Shown one piece after another: positions 7,724 to 17,022 of a stretch of 64,000 nt of DNA. This DNA comes from CANLBN01 sp050633525. Its GTDB lineage: Bacteria; Pseudomonadota; Gammaproteobacteria; Pseudomonadales; Cellvibrionaceae. The notes under the pieces were generated by a model. It was not told the origin of the DNA. It made no database searches and saw only the letters and a program-made list of their open reading frames with translations. The DNA is taken from assembly GCA_050633525.1 (NCBI GenBank), contig JBOEGR010000008.1, positions 1 to 64,000 on the forward strand, given 5' to 3'. Every line of letters starts with the position of its first letter. The first letter of the stretch is position 1. The position numbers and the translations under genes are program-made.

Positions 7724-8650
7724 CTATTGGGTAAATTCAGCCCGTAATTGTTTCTGGTTTGGTGAGTAGCGTTTGACTAGTGTTGATGCAGGCACGAGGC
7801 GAATACCTTGTGATGCTAGCCGGTCTAGGTTTTGTTGCAAGTAGGCCAGTGTTTCTGGGTAGGGGTGTGCAATGGCAATGGCATAGCCACGGCGTTTGGC
7901 AATGGCAATAAATTCGCTAAATTGATCATTGATTATTTCAGGGTCGCGATCGTGATCTAAAAATACATCGCGTTTGAGAGAGGGAACATTGCGCTTCTGT
8001 GCGGTCTTCCATGCCACGCTATGGGATGTTGTGCGGCTATCGATAAAGTAGAGGCCGTGTTTGACTAGTTCTTTCATTGTCCATTCCATGGGTAAATGCT
8101 TTTGTGTTAAGAGGCTGCCCATGTGGTTGTTCACTCCACTAATATGAGGAACAGAATTAATTGCTCGTGTGAGTGCTTGGGTGAAATCTGTCTCTCCCAT
8201 TGACTCTCTCAGGCCGGATTCTCCCATGGGTCGATGATTAATATTACTCATCGGTGCATGCAGCATAATTTCTTTTTGATGCTTTTTTGCGTGTTGCGCT
8301 AAGAAAACAGCATTGGGGCTATGGGGGATAATGGCATAAGTGATATTGCCGGGTAGAGCAATCGCCTTCATGCCTTGGCGTTTGTTATACCCGATGTCAT
8401 CGATAATGATGGCGACATTGGCGATAACGGCTTTTGTTTTTTTTGTTGCGGCTTCAGTTGATTCCGTGGGCGCACTTGTTACTTCTTGGCTCTTTAGCTG
8501 GTTTATTGCGCTCTTGGCTTGGCTATCGATGTCGTCATCTTTGCTACTGCTATAACCATGTTTGTTAGCGCTATAGGCATGCTTGTTGGCGCTATAGGCA
8601 CTACTAGCGAGCGTTAGTAGTGCTAAGGCAAATACTATTTTTTTCCCCAT
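7724..8650 (-). CDS. yibQ: Divergent polysaccharide deacetylase family protein YibQ
   Basis: 308 residues. An N-terminal signal peptide (MGKKIVFALALLTLASSAYS) is followed by a short tandem AYSANKH repeat and a Ser/Lys/Asp-rich linker to about residue 75. The catalytic-type domain starts at VAIIIDDIGYN, with HAPMSN, NNHMGS, FIDSRTT and AIAHPYPET, which are characteristic blocks of the YibQ (DUF610) branch of the NodB-like deacetylase superfamily. Predicted periplasmic; the substrate is not known. The start is 26 bases past the ctpA stop, giving the common envC-ctpA-yibQ operon. The tandem N-terminal repeat is unusual. Confidence 0.88.
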   Translation of the reverse strand: MGKKIVFALALLTLASSAYSANKHAYSANKHGYSSSKDDDIDSQAKSAINQLKSQEVTSAPTESTEAATKKTKAVIANVAIIIDDIGYNKRQGMKAIALPGNITYAIIPHSPNAVFLAQHAKKHQKEIMLHAPMSNINHRPMGESGLRESMGETDFTQALTRAINSVPHISGVNNHMGSLLTQKHLPMEWTMKELVKHGLYFIDSRTTSHSVAWKTAQKRNVPSLKRDVFLDHDRDPEIINDQFSEFIAIAKRRGYAIAIAHPYPETLAYLQQNLDRLASQGIRLVPASTLVKRYSPNQKQLRAEFTQ

Positions 8651-8676
8651 AATATGGTCTTCTTTGAATGGTCTTT

Positions 8677-9987
8677 TTATTTTTTTGCTGTTTTATTAAA
8701 AATGGCTAAGCCTTTCAGCATATTAATGGCTTCGAATAATTGATTGTCCGAAGTATCGCTAGCAGTACCTCTTATCACCGTTGTATTTTTATCTTGGTTG
8801 CCATTACTAATATGGCCTTTAAGGTCCGCTTCTTTGACTGTTCGTTCGTCATCGAATTGGGTAATCGTAGCACGCTTGATGATAACGTCGGGTTCAATCC
8901 CTTTTGCCTGAATGGATCTGCCCTTGGGTGTAAAGTAGCGGGCAGTGGTGAGTTTGATTCCCTTTTTGTCGCCAACCGGAAGAATGGTTTGTACAGAACC
9001 TTTGCCGAAGCTCGGTGTGCCCATAATAATGGCGCGTTGCTGGTCTTGTAGTGCGCCGGCAACAATTTCTGCTGCCGATGCGGAGCCACCGTTAATCAAC
9101 ACAACAACAGGTAAGCCTTGGCTTACATCGCCTAGTTTGGCGGAAAAAGATTGGTTGTTATTGTTAAGGCGACCTTCGGTATAAACAATCACGCCTTCAT
9201 TGATAAGGGCGTCGACTACCTCCACAGAGGCCTGTAATACGCCTCCGGGATTGTTGCGTAGATCGATGACGAGGCCTTTTAGTTCGGGGTTCTTTTTACG
9301 TAGCTTGCTAATGGCGGCGGCAAAATCAGTACCGGTGCTGGTTTGAAACTGCGAGATACGAATATAGCCAAAGTCATCCTCGACCACGCGTGAACGCACG
9401 CTGCGCGTTTTAATCGTATCGCGAACGACGGTGATATCGATGGCTTTGTCTTCGCCTTGTCGAATAATAGTAAAGACTATCGAAGTGCCTTTAGGGCCTC
9501 GCATTAATTTGGACGCTTCGCTGATGCTTAAGCCTCGGATCGATTTATTATCGAGTTCGATAATAAGGTCGCCAGCTTGTAAGCCCGCTGCTTCCGCGGG
9601 GGTTCCATCTATGGGAGTGATGACCTTGATATAACCTTTGTCGCTGCCTATTTCGATACCGACACCACTGAATTGTCCCTGAGTACTCTCTTGCAGGGAG
9701 CTAAAGTGAGAGGCATCGAGGTAGTCGGAATGGGGGTCTAACTCTTGGAGCATGCCCTTAATGGCATTTTCTAATAACTCTTGATCACTAACAGGCTCAA
9801 CATAAGAGCGCCTGATATGGTCGAAAATCAGTGTGAATAAACGAAGGTCTTCTAGTGGCAGGGGATCACTGGCTTCTGGGGTCTCTTTTTTAGCAGGCAA
9901 TGCATCTTGTGCGGATGCTAAAGGTAGGTTTCCTAGTAGCATTAAACAACTTAAAAGGCTCGCTGGAAGAAAATGTTTCAGGTGCAT
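8677..9987 (-). CDS. ctpA: Carboxy-terminal processing protease (S41 family)
   Basis: 436 residues with a signal peptide (cleavage after ASA, near residue 26). A PDZ domain follows (about 95-175, with GVGIEIGSDKG and DLIIELDNKSI), then the S41 protease core with the catalytic Ser in GGSASAAEIVAGAL and the catalytic Lys in GTPSFGKGSVQ. Periplasmic Ser/Lys protease; in Pseudomonas the relative CtpA degrades peptidoglycan hydrolases, which fits the location next to the amidase activator envC. The C-terminal tail of about 60 residues is polar and poorly conserved-looking. Second gene of the minus-strand operon. Confidence 0.93.
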   Translation of the reverse strand: MHLKHFLPASLLSCLMLLGNLPLASAQDALPAKKETPEASDPLPLEDLRLFTLIFDHIRRSYVEPVSDQELLENAIKGMLQELDPHSDYLDASHFSSLQESTQGQFSGVGIEIGSDKGYIKVITPIDGTPAEAAGLQAGDLIIELDNKSIRGLSISEASKLMRGPKGTSIVFTIIRQGEDKAIDITVVRDTIKTRSVRSRVVEDDFGYIRISQFQTSTGTDFAAAISKLRKKNPELKGLVIDLRNNPGGVLQASVEVVDALINEGVIVYTEGRLNNNNQSFSAKLGDVSQGLPVVVLINGGSASAAEIVAGALQDQQRAIIMGTPSFGKGSVQTILPVGDKKGIKLTTARYFTPKGRSIQAKGIEPDVIIKRATITQFDDERTVKEADLKGHISNGNQDKNTTVIRGTASDTSDNQLFEAINMLKGLAIFNKTAKK

Positions 9988-10051
9988 AGTTGATCCTGTG
10001 CTCTACTGAGAGCTTGTGTTGGTGTTAAGGTTATGCCTGCTATTTTATTCC

Positions 10052-11230
10052 CTATCCACGGCTATTTAGGTCAAGCCAGGGGGATGGGTTTTGTGGCTTT
10101 CCGTTGTGCCGTATCTCAAAATATAGACCAGCTTGTGACTGCCCGCCGGTATTTCCTAACATTGCAATCGCTTCGTTACTGCTGACCCAGTCCCCTGTTT
10201 CTTTGAGCAGAGTTTGATTGTGGGCATATAGGCTCATATAACCATTGCCGTGATCGACGATGAGAAGGAGCCCGTGACCACGTAAGTAATCGGAGAATAT
10301 CACACGCCCGTGATGCACCGATACTACCTTACTGCCGGTTTTGCCTTTAATGAAAATGCCGTTCCAGCGCAGCTTGCCATCGAGGCGATAGCTGCCAAAA
10401 CTGTTTGCGACTCGCCCTTTTGCGGGATAGGGTAGCCGACCTTTAGCCGAGCGGAAAGGTTTGGCATCGCTAGGTAGTTTAAGGTTGCTTAAGGAGCGAG
10501 TGGCCTCCTCTAATAGGCGTTCCAGTCGTTCTCTGTCACCTTGTAGTTTGGATAGGCTTCCCCCTTTCTCGGTGATGGAGCGGGTTAGCTCCCCTAATGT
10601 TGCTAAACGGGTAGTTTGGGATTGTTTAAGTTCTTTGAAGCGGCTGTTGAGTGTTTCTCTACTTGCTTCTAGGCGTTCAGTGGTGGCGGTGATTTGGCTT
10701 TCTACTTCATTGATATCACGTATGGTTGCTAGATAAACATCCATTTTTTCTTTATGCGCTTCAATAATGTAGTCGTGGTAGCGTAACAAACGTGTGACTT
10801 TGGATGGTTCTTCTTGGTTTAGCATGAGTTTCACTTGGCTTTGACGACCGAGTTGATAAGCCTGTCTGACAATACGGTTGACCTCTTGCTGTTGTACCTT
10901 TCGAGATTCTTCCAGCTCAGCGCGGCGGCTCTGATGCTGGGCTAACTGCTTTTTTTCGCGGGCCAGTTCCTCCTTGATGGTGTCAATCTTCTTGGTTAGA
11001 GAGCCTATCTCTTCCTCTGACTTTTGCAGCGATTGCTGTAATTTATCTCTCGATGTCTTGGTCTTGGCGAGCTCTTTCTGTAGTTTTTCAATATTGGTAG
11101 CCAATGCTTTTAGCTGCTTTTCGTATTCCTCTTCGCCTTGAGCGACTGCGCTGCTTAAAGGTAAGCCGCTAAAAATAATAAGGGCCATACTAAAGGCAAA
11201 AATAGCGGGGAATGTGCTGGAGTATCGCAA
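10052..11230 (-). CDS. envC: Murein hydrolase activator EnvC
   Basis: 392 residues: signal peptide (about 1-30, AVAQ), long coiled coil (about 35-250), and a C-terminal LytM/M23 domain from about 275. The LytM domain lacks the zinc ligands of active M23 enzymes: WNGIFIKG stands where HxGxD would be, and LYFEIRH lacks the HxH histidine. It is therefore expected to activate division amidases (AmiA/B type) and not to cut peptidoglycan. First gene of the operon with ctpA and yibQ. In E. coli gpmM sits between yibN and envC; here yibN starts only about 150 bases away on the other strand and gpmM is absent. Confidence 0.93.
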   Translation of the reverse strand: MRYSSTFPAIFAFSMALIIFSGLPLSSAVAQGEEEYEKQLKALATNIEKLQKELAKTKTSRDKLQQSLQKSEEEIGSLTKKIDTIKEELAREKKQLAQHQSRRAELEESRKVQQQEVNRIVRQAYQLGRQSQVKLMLNQEEPSKVTRLLRYHDYIIEAHKEKMDVYLATIRDINEVESQITATTERLEASRETLNSRFKELKQSQTTRLATLGELTRSITEKGGSLSKLQGDRERLERLLEEATRSLSNLKLPSDAKPFRSAKGRLPYPAKGRVANSFGSYRLDGKLRWNGIFIKGKTGSKVVSVHHGRVIFSDYLRGHGLLLIVDHGNGYMSLYAHNQTLLKETGDWVSSNEAIAMLGNTGGQSQAGLYFEIRHNGKPQNPSPWLDLNSRG

Positions 11231-11383
11231 TGCTTTTTCCTTTCCGTAAATAGTCTGTTTGGAGGCCTTGAAGTCTACATTGTTGGCTCAATAAAGACTA
11301 TGGTCGCGATGTAATCGTGTATAATGCGCCCGAATTTTAACGTGTTAGTCCATGGGCTAGCCAAGTCTATTTAGAGGTTATTT

Positions 11384-11794
11384 GTGGAAGATATTCTGGT
11401 TTTTGCCCAAGAGCAGGCGTTTATTGTTGCCGCTTTGGCTATTCTTATATTTGCATTCATGCGTCGTGAGTCGTCTTCAGCGGGAGCAAAGTTATCTACC
11501 AGCGAAGTGATTCAGGTGATGAATGCGGATAAAGCTGTTTTAGTCGATGTCCGTGATACTAAAGAGTACGATCAAGGCCACGTTGCCAATGCTCTTCATA
11601 TTCCGCATGCTAAAGTGAATGATAGTTTGGGGCAGTTGGAAAAGCACCGTGATAAGCAAATTGTCATTACGGATAGTCTGGGTCAGCATTCTGCAGGTGT
11701 AGCACGTAACTTGCTAAAAGCGGGTTTTACTGTTGCTCGTATGCGTGGTGGAATGGGTGAATGGAAGCAAGACGGTTTGCCCCTAGTTAAATAA
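11384..11794 (+). CDS. yibN: Membrane-anchored rhodanese-like protein YibN
   Basis: 136 residues from a GTG at 11384, with AGAGG about seven bases upstream. One N-terminal membrane helix (about 12-28) is followed by a single rhodanese domain (VLVDVRDTKEYDQGHVANALHIPH). The active-site loop reads ITDSLGQHSAGVA: the catalytic Cys is replaced by Asp, so sulphur transfer is unlikely. Conserved neighbour of grxC and secB in gammaproteobacteria, where YibN is linked to membrane protein insertion or protein-export functions. A TATAAT at 11320-11325 is a likely -10 element. Confidence 0.9.
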   Translation: MEDILVFAQEQAFIVAALAILIFAFMRRESSSAGAKLSTSEVIQVMNADKAVLVDVRDTKEYDQGHVANALHIPHAKVNDSLGQLEKHRDKQIVITDSLGQHSAGVARNLLKAGFTVARMRGGMGEWKQDGLPLVK

Positions 11795-11846
11795 TCTAGC
11801 CTTCTCGCCTATCCAACAACCGATTTTAAAAGGACGACGTCACAGC

Positions 11847-12113
11847 ATGTCAGATGTAACAATCTATTCCACTCAGTTTTGTCCTTTTTGTGTGAGGGCA
11901 AAGCAACTCCTTGATGATAAAGGTGTCCGGTATCGTAATATAGCGGTTGATAAAAAACCTCAGTTACGACAAGAGATGATGCAAAAGAGTGGTCGTCGAA
12001 CCGTGCCGCAAATTTTTCTAGGTAAAGAACATATCGGTGGTTGTGATGAGCTTTATGCTTTAGAGCGAGCGGGTAAATTGGATAAGAAGTTAGAACAGTT
12101 TTTAAATCATTAA
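11847..12113 (+). CDS. grxC: Glutaredoxin 3
   Basis: 88 residues, full length for a class I glutaredoxin. Active site CPFC (in STQFCPFCVRAKQLL), cis-proline region GRRTVPQIFL and glutathione-binding GGCDEL are all present. Reduces disulphides with glutathione in the cytoplasm. Lies between yibN and secB, all on one strand with gaps of about 50 and 40 bases, likely one operon. AGGA precedes the start but about 15 bases away. Confidence 0.96.
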   Translation: MSDVTIYSTQFCPFCVRAKQLLDDKGVRYRNIAVDKKPQLRQEMMQKSGRRTVPQIFLGKEHIGGCDELYALERAGKLDKKLEQFLNH

Positions 12114-12154
12114 ATACATTATTAGTAAATTGATAAAAGGTTAATACATTTATT

Positions 12155-12622
12155 ATGGCAGATGAAAAAGCAGCAGCAACGGAATCTCAAAACGAACAAC
12201 AATTTTTGATTCAGCGTGTTTACTTAAAGGATCTCTCTTTCGAAGCACCAATGGGTGCAAAAGCATTTATTGCCAAAGTGCAGCCGAGTGTTGACCAAGA
12301 ATTGGCAACTGAAACGACAAAAATCGATACTAACTTGTATGAAGTGGTACTGAAATTAACGGTGACTGCAAAGATTGAAGATGATGCCGCTTTTTTAGTC
12401 GAAGTGCATCAGGCTGGCCTTTTTCATATTAAAGGTATTGAGGGCGGTAATTTAACACAAGTGATTAATACTGTGTGCCCACAGATTCTATTTCCTTACG
12501 CGCGCGAAGTGATCGACTCTGCTTTAATCAAAGGTAGTTTCCCTCCAGTAATGTTGCCGCCAGTCAATTTTGATGCTTTATATGCTCAAGCAATGGCTGA
12601 GAAAAAGGGTAATGAACACTAG
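12155..12622 (+). CDS. secB: Protein-export chaperone SecB
   Basis: 155 residues, normal length. SecB is a tetrameric cytoplasmic chaperone that keeps preproteins unfolded and delivers them to SecA. The family blocks are visible: FLIQRVYLKDLSFEAP near the N-terminus, EVHQAGLFHIKGI, and CPQILFPYAREVIDSALIKGSFPPVMLPPVNFDALY. The acidic surface that meets SecA is retained. Last gene of the yibN-grxC-secB operon. Confidence 0.97.
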   Translation: MADEKAAATESQNEQQFLIQRVYLKDLSFEAPMGAKAFIAKVQPSVDQELATETTKIDTNLYEVVLKLTVTAKIEDDAAFLVEVHQAGLFHIKGIEGGNLTQVINTVCPQILFPYAREVIDSALIKGSFPPVMLPPVNFDALYAQAMAEKKGNEH

Positions 12623-12701
12623 TCTTTCTATATTGTGATGATGTTCTATAATCATCTTAATTAGTCGTTCACGTAAATAGCCGAAATGAATCAGGTGGTG
12701 T

Positions 12702-13502
12702 ATGTTCAATCTTAATCATAATCAGCTTCTTCCTATTGAAAAATTAACGAAGATCGCTGAAGAGCAGTCGGCAAGCTATCAACAGGCAAGCCCTTTTGCT
12801 CATGGTGTTTACGATGAAGTGTTTGATGAGTCGCTGCTTGATAAGGTCATCGAAGAATTCGAAGAAGGTGAAAAGCAGTGGCGAGAGTTTGATACTAAGT
12901 ACGAAAAAAAGTATCAAATGAACAAAGATATCAATTTGCAGCCTGTCACGCGTGCCTTGATACATAACTTAAATTCAGAACCTTTTCTAAGTTTTTTAGA
13001 AAAGCTGACGGGTATTGATGGCCTCATTCCTGACCCTTACTTAGAGGGTGCTGGTCTTCATAAAATACCTAGAGGTGGAAAGCTGGGTGTGCATGTTGAT
13101 TTCAACGGCCACAACAAAATGAATGTTTACCGTCGTCTCAATGTGTTAATTTATTTGAATAAAGATTGGAAAGAAGAGTACGGCGGTTATTTTGAATTAT
13201 GGGATGAGAAAGAAGGCTCATGTCAGAAAAAGCTATTGCCTTTATTTAATCGCATGGCAATATTTTCTACTACTTCCACTAGCTTTCATGGACACCCTGA
13301 GCCCTTAACATGCCCGGAAGATAGAAATAGAATTTCCTTGGCCTTGTATTATTATACGGCTCAAGATCATGGTGATCAGGTTAAAAAATTACATAGCACA
13401 CAGTTTTTGGATGGAAAAGGAAAGCGTGAAGAGATTGGTTATAAGCCTAGCATTACGCGCAGGATAAAAGATAAAGTTAAACGGGTATTAGGTAAAAAGT
13501 AG
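12702..13502 (+). CDS. 2-oxoglutarate/Fe(II)-dependent oxygenase
   Basis: 266 residues, no signal peptide, a very basic C-terminal tail. The double-stranded beta-helix iron ligands are visible: HVDFN (HxD) and, about 65 residues on, FHGHPEPL (distal His) followed by an Arg (EDRNRISLALYYY) that would bind 2-oxoglutarate. The YRRLNVLIYLNKDWKEEYGGYFELWD block is typical of prolyl-4-hydroxylase-like 2OG oxygenases. Substrate unknown; some relatives sit in polysaccharide or glycosyl-modification loci, but nothing here points that way. Monocistronic, ended by a strong terminator. Confidence 0.85.
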   Translation: MFNLNHNQLLPIEKLTKIAEEQSASYQQASPFAHGVYDEVFDESLLDKVIEEFEEGEKQWREFDTKYEKKYQMNKDINLQPVTRALIHNLNSEPFLSFLEKLTGIDGLIPDPYLEGAGLHKIPRGGKLGVHVDFNGHNKMNVYRRLNVLIYLNKDWKEEYGGYFELWDEKEGSCQKKLLPLFNRMAIFSTTSTSFHGHPEPLTCPEDRNRISLALYYYTAQDHGDQVKKLHSTQFLDGKGKREEIGYKPSITRRIKDKVKRVLGKK

Positions 13503-13518
13503 TATTTTATTTCAAATG

Positions 13519-13552
13519 AAAAAAGCGGAATCTTAGATTTCGCTTTTTTTTT
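13519..13552 (+). terminator. Rho-independent terminator of the 2OG oxygenase gene
   Basis: Stem AAGCGGAATC (13523-13532) / GATTTCGCTT (13536-13545), one G-T wobble, three-base loop, then a T-run to 13552. Confidence 0.9.
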
Positions 13553-13652
13553 GCGTGTGTATCGCTATATGCATTACTAAATAGATACGAACTATTACTC
13601 TTTGTCAGCGTCTGATGACACTCATTTTAGAAAAATATGGAATGTGAATGAT

Positions 13653-14534
13653 ATGTTAAAGTATTTGTTTTTCACTCCTTTACTGGTTTTGTCTGCTTGT
13701 TTTGCTCCGAAGGTGATTAAGCAAGAGCAAGTGTTGTTTGATCAGCTGATTAAAGGCAACGATAAAATTAGTCGACATGTTCTGCAAGTCGGGCAGGATG
13801 AACTGTTTTATGCCGCCTCTGGTGATGCGCAAAAACCTAGTATGATCATTATTCATGGTACGCCGGGTGATTGGGAGCAATACGCTCGTTACTTGCTTGA
13901 TCAAACTTTATTGGAGCAGTTTTACGTGATTGTGATTGACCGCCCTGGTTGGGGTCAGTCAGTGCTTGGTGGTGATAGACAAATTGCTAGCTTTAGTGAG
14001 CAAGCGGCTATTATTTCTGCTTTGGCGAAGCAGCTTAAAGATGGCAATGGCGATCAGCCTGTTATTTTAATGGGGCATTCTCTCGGTGCGTCCATTGCGC
14101 CGAGGGTAGCCATGAATCATCCGCAAGCAGTGGATGGTTTGTTATTGTTTGCAGGCACTCTAAGTCCAGATCTATCAGATCCCCGTTGGTTTAATCGTGT
14201 TGCTAAGGCGCCGGGAATTAATTTTCTTATTGGCGATATGATGAGGAAATCTAACCAAGAAATACTCGCGTTAAAAAGTGAAATGACAGCGATGGAACCT
14301 CTTTGGCCAAGGGTCAACGCAGAGACAATTGTTGTGCAGGGTATGAAGGATCAGTTGGTTTATCCTGAGAATATTTTGTTTGCTGAAAACAAGCTTAACC
14401 CTGATGTGACCGAAGCGATTCGGCTCGAGCAAGAAGGTCATTTATTTCCAATGACGCTGAGAAGTGATGTGGCCAATTGGGCCGCTTGCTTGTTAAGTCG
14501 GATTACTTCAGGTTTGGAGCACTGTCGCCGGTGA
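13653..14534 (+). CDS. Alpha/beta hydrolase, predicted lipoprotein
   Basis: 293 residues from ATG 13653. The frame is open from 13602, but the later start gives a clean lipoprotein signal, MLKYLFFTPLLVLSAC, with lipobox LSAC. The alpha/beta hydrolase fold is clear: oxyanion region HGTPGDWEQY, nucleophile elbow GHSLGAS (Ser), acid in GMKDQLVYPEN, and His in QEGHLFPM. Predicted to be membrane-anchored on the periplasmic side. Substrate unknown. Convergent with rsmD, only 27 bases between stops. Confidence 0.82.
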   Translation: MLKYLFFTPLLVLSACFAPKVIKQEQVLFDQLIKGNDKISRHVLQVGQDELFYAASGDAQKPSMIIIHGTPGDWEQYARYLLDQTLLEQFYVIVIDRPGWGQSVLGGDRQIASFSEQAAIISALAKQLKDGNGDQPVILMGHSLGASIAPRVAMNHPQAVDGLLLFAGTLSPDLSDPRWFNRVAKAPGINFLIGDMMRKSNQEILALKSEMTAMEPLWPRVNAETIVVQGMKDQLVYPENILFAENKLNPDVTEAIRLEQEGHLFPMTLRSDVANWAACLLSRITSGLEHCRR

Positions 14535-14561
14535 CCAAGCTGGCGCGCGCTCGTCATTAGT

Positions 14562-15125
14562 TCAGTTGTACCGATATAGTCGATAGCTGACATCGCCCGA
14601 TATCTTTTCTCTTAGTAAGGTCCAGCTTGCATTGATGTTTAAGGTTTCTTGTTTTGGGCTTTCGATATAGATCAGTGCCCCAGCGGCGAGTAGCTCGCTG
14701 TTATCCAATGCGTTTATCGTTTTATGCCACAACCCTTCCTTAAAGGGTGGGTCGATAAATGCAATATGAATGGAGTGCTTTGGCAGTGTGCTCGATGCTA
14801 GCCATAATAGAGCATCTTGGTTAACTATAGCTGCCCCCTCCGCATTCAATGTTTGGCTGTGCAGCTCCAGTTGTTTTGCGGCGTGCTTATTTTTTTCGAT
14901 CAAGATGGTCGAACGTGCTCCCCTTGAAAGGCTTTCGAAGCCCAATGCCCCTGAGCCGGAAAACAGGTCAAGGCAATTGCTATCACTAATGTCTGGCATG
15001 AGCCAATTAAACAGTGTTTCGCGGATGCGATCGCCTGTGGGCCTGAGTCCTGAGACATCGGCAATGTTCAGTTTGCGGCCGCGCCATTGGCCGCCAATAA
15101 TACGAAGTTGGTTTTTTTTAGACAT
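14562..15125 (-). CDS. rsmD: 16S rRNA m2G966 methyltransferase RsmD
   Basis: 187 residues. N-terminal LRIIGGQWRGRKLN and RPTGDRIRETLFNWL are the RsmD signature; SAM-binding motif LDLFSGSGALGFE; catalytic (N/D)PPF motif as IDPPFKEG. Methylates N2 of G966 in the small-subunit rRNA. Divergent from ftsY (77-base gap), the conserved arrangement in gammaproteobacteria. Confidence 0.96.
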   Translation of the reverse strand: MSKKNQLRIIGGQWRGRKLNIADVSGLRPTGDRIRETLFNWLMPDISDSNCLDLFSGSGALGFESLSRGARSTILIEKNKHAAKQLELHSQTLNAEGAAIVNQDALLWLASSTLPKHSIHIAFIDPPFKEGLWHKTINALDNSELLAAGALIYIESPKQETLNINASWTLLREKISGDVSYRLYRYN

Positions 15126-15202
15126 CCGTTCAACACAAAATTACACAAGAGTGGTAGGATAGCGCGAGTTAAGCCAAGCTGTAAATCTGGTAAATAAATT
15201 CT

Positions 15203-16258
15203 ATGTTTTTTAAGCGTTCCAAGAAGCCATCTAAAGAAGCAGACGCTTCTACACCTAATGTACCTAATGAAGAGGCATCGGTAGATACCTCCGAGTCTCC
15301 TTCTGCACAAAAAGAATCTCTGAGCCTATTTCAACGATTTAAGCGGGGGCTTTCTCGCACCAGTGGACAGTTAGCTGAAGGCATTGGTAGTTTGGTCTTA
15401 GGCAAGAAAGAAATTGATGATGAGTTGTTAGAGGACTTGGAGTCAGAGTTATTGATGGCTGATGTGGGTATTGAGGCGACCACAAAAATCATTGACCGTT
15501 TGACGGATAGCGTGAAACGCAAAGAGCTTTCGGATGGCGACGCCCTTTATGCGGCCTTACAGCAGCAGTTGAGAGAAATGCTGACGCCTGTGGAGCAGCC
15601 TCTCGAGTTAGAGCAAAACCAGGATCAGCAAAAAGCCCCTTTTGTTATTTTGGTTGTCGGGGTGAATGGCGTTGGTAAAACGACGACGATAGGTAAGCTG
15701 GCTAAGCGTTTTCAAAACCAAGGGAAGTCAGTTATGTTAGCTGCGGGCGATACTTTTCGAGCCGCCGCTGTCGAACAATTACAAGTATGGGGTGAGCGTA
15801 ATCAAGTCCAAGTGGTTGCTCAACATACGGGGGCAGATAGTGCATCGGTTATTTACGATGCCTTGCAGTCAGCCCAGTCTAAATCCATCGATGTGCTGAT
15901 TGCCGATACGGCGGGTCGTCTTCACAATAAAGATAACTTGATGGAAGAGTTGTCAAAGGTAAAGCGAGTGATGGGTAAGCTAGATGACTCAGCTCCTCAT
16001 GAAGTGTTACTCGTTTTAGATGCGGGTACAGGACAAAATGCACTGAATCAAGCGCAGCAATTTAGCGATGCGGCTGGAGTATCCGGTATTGCCTTAACCA
16101 AGTTGGATGGCACTGCAAAAGGCGGTGTTATTTTTGCTCTAAGCGAACGCTTCAATTTGCCCGTGCGTTTTATTGGTGTGGGAGAGGGGATCGATGACTT
16201 GCAGCCCTTTTCAGCATCTACCTTTGTTGATGCTCTGTTTAACAAACAAGAAAGTTAA
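15203..16258 (+). CDS. ftsY: Signal recognition particle receptor FtsY
   Basis: 351 residues. A basic start and short acidic A-domain (about 1-50) precede the NG GTPase domain. G1 GVNGVGKTTTIGKLA, the DTFRAAAVEQL insertion-box region, G3 DTAGR, G4 TKLDGTAKGG are all intact. Receives SRP-ribosome complexes at the inner membrane for co-translational insertion. First of ftsY-ftsE-ftsX; 71 bases separate it from ftsE. Confidence 0.97.
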   Translation: MFFKRSKKPSKEADASTPNVPNEEASVDTSESPSAQKESLSLFQRFKRGLSRTSGQLAEGIGSLVLGKKEIDDELLEDLESELLMADVGIEATTKIIDRLTDSVKRKELSDGDALYAALQQQLREMLTPVEQPLELEQNQDQQKAPFVILVVGVNGVGKTTTIGKLAKRFQNQGKSVMLAAGDTFRAAAVEQLQVWGERNQVQVVAQHTGADSASVIYDALQSAQSKSIDVLIADTAGRLHNKDNLMEELSKVKRVMGKLDDSAPHEVLLVLDAGTGQNALNQAQQFSDAAGVSGIALTKLDGTAKGGVIFALSERFNLPVRFIGVGEGIDDLQPFSASTFVDALFNKQES

Positions 16259-16329
16259 TAAGCAAGTCCATGACGATTGAACATAAATAAACACTTACCG
16301 ACAAAAATACAGCCACAATAAATAACATA

Positions 16330-17022
16330 ATGATTCGTTTTGATAATGTCAGCAAGCGCTACAGTGAAGGGCATGATGCTCTTTTAGGCGTTAATTTCGA
16401 ACTAGAAACTGGCGAAATGGCCTTTTTAACAGGGCATTCGGGTGCGGGTAAAAGCACCCTTCTCAAATTGATTATGTTGATCGAGCGCCCGACGCGGGGG
16501 CAGGTTTTGATTGGCGGTAAAAACCTCGCACGCATCAGTGCCTCACAAATTCCTTATCTTCGTCGTCAAATTGGTGTGGTCTTTCAGAATCACCAGCTCT
16601 TATTTGATCGCACGGTCTTTGATAACGTTGCCTTGCCTTTGCAAATTTCTGGGATGTCCATAAAAGATCAAGGTAAGCGCGTACGTGCCGCTTTGGATAA
16701 AGTAGGCTTGCTACATAAAGAAAAAGAAAACCCCATGGCTTTGTCCGGCGGTGAACAGCAACGAGTGGGTATTGCACGAGCAGTAGTCAATAAGCCGGCT
16801 ATTCTGCTTGCTGATGAACCAACAGGTAATTTAGACCCCCAGCTGTCTTCAGAAATTATGCAGTTGTTTAAAGACTTTAATAGTGTCGGGGTTACTGTAC
16901 TCATTGCGACACACGATATTAGTCTGATTGAGTCGATGCGCTTGCCTGTAATGGAGTTGTCTGGTGGCCGCCTTATTCGTAACGATGGGTATGCGCTATC
17001 TAGTGAGGGTGCCCATGAATAG
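16330..17022 (+). CDS. ftsE: Cell division ATP-binding protein FtsE
   Basis: 230 residues, full ABC ATPase: Walker A GHSGAGKST, Q-loop VFQNHQLL, signature LSGGEQQRV, Walker B ILLADEPTGNLD, H-loop ATHD. With FtsX it couples ATP hydrolysis to activation of the periplasmic activator EnvC at the septum; envC is about 5 kb away in this window. Its end overlaps the ftsX start by eight bases. Confidence 0.97.
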   Translation: MIRFDNVSKRYSEGHDALLGVNFELETGEMAFLTGHSGAGKSTLLKLIMLIERPTRGQVLIGGKNLARISASQIPYLRRQIGVVFQNHQLLFDRTVFDNVALPLQISGMSIKDQGKRVRAALDKVGLLHKEKENPMALSGGEQQRVGIARAVVNKPAILLADEPTGNLDPQLSSEIMQLFKDFNSVGVTVLIATHDISLIESMRLPVMELSGGRLIRNDGYALSSEGAHE

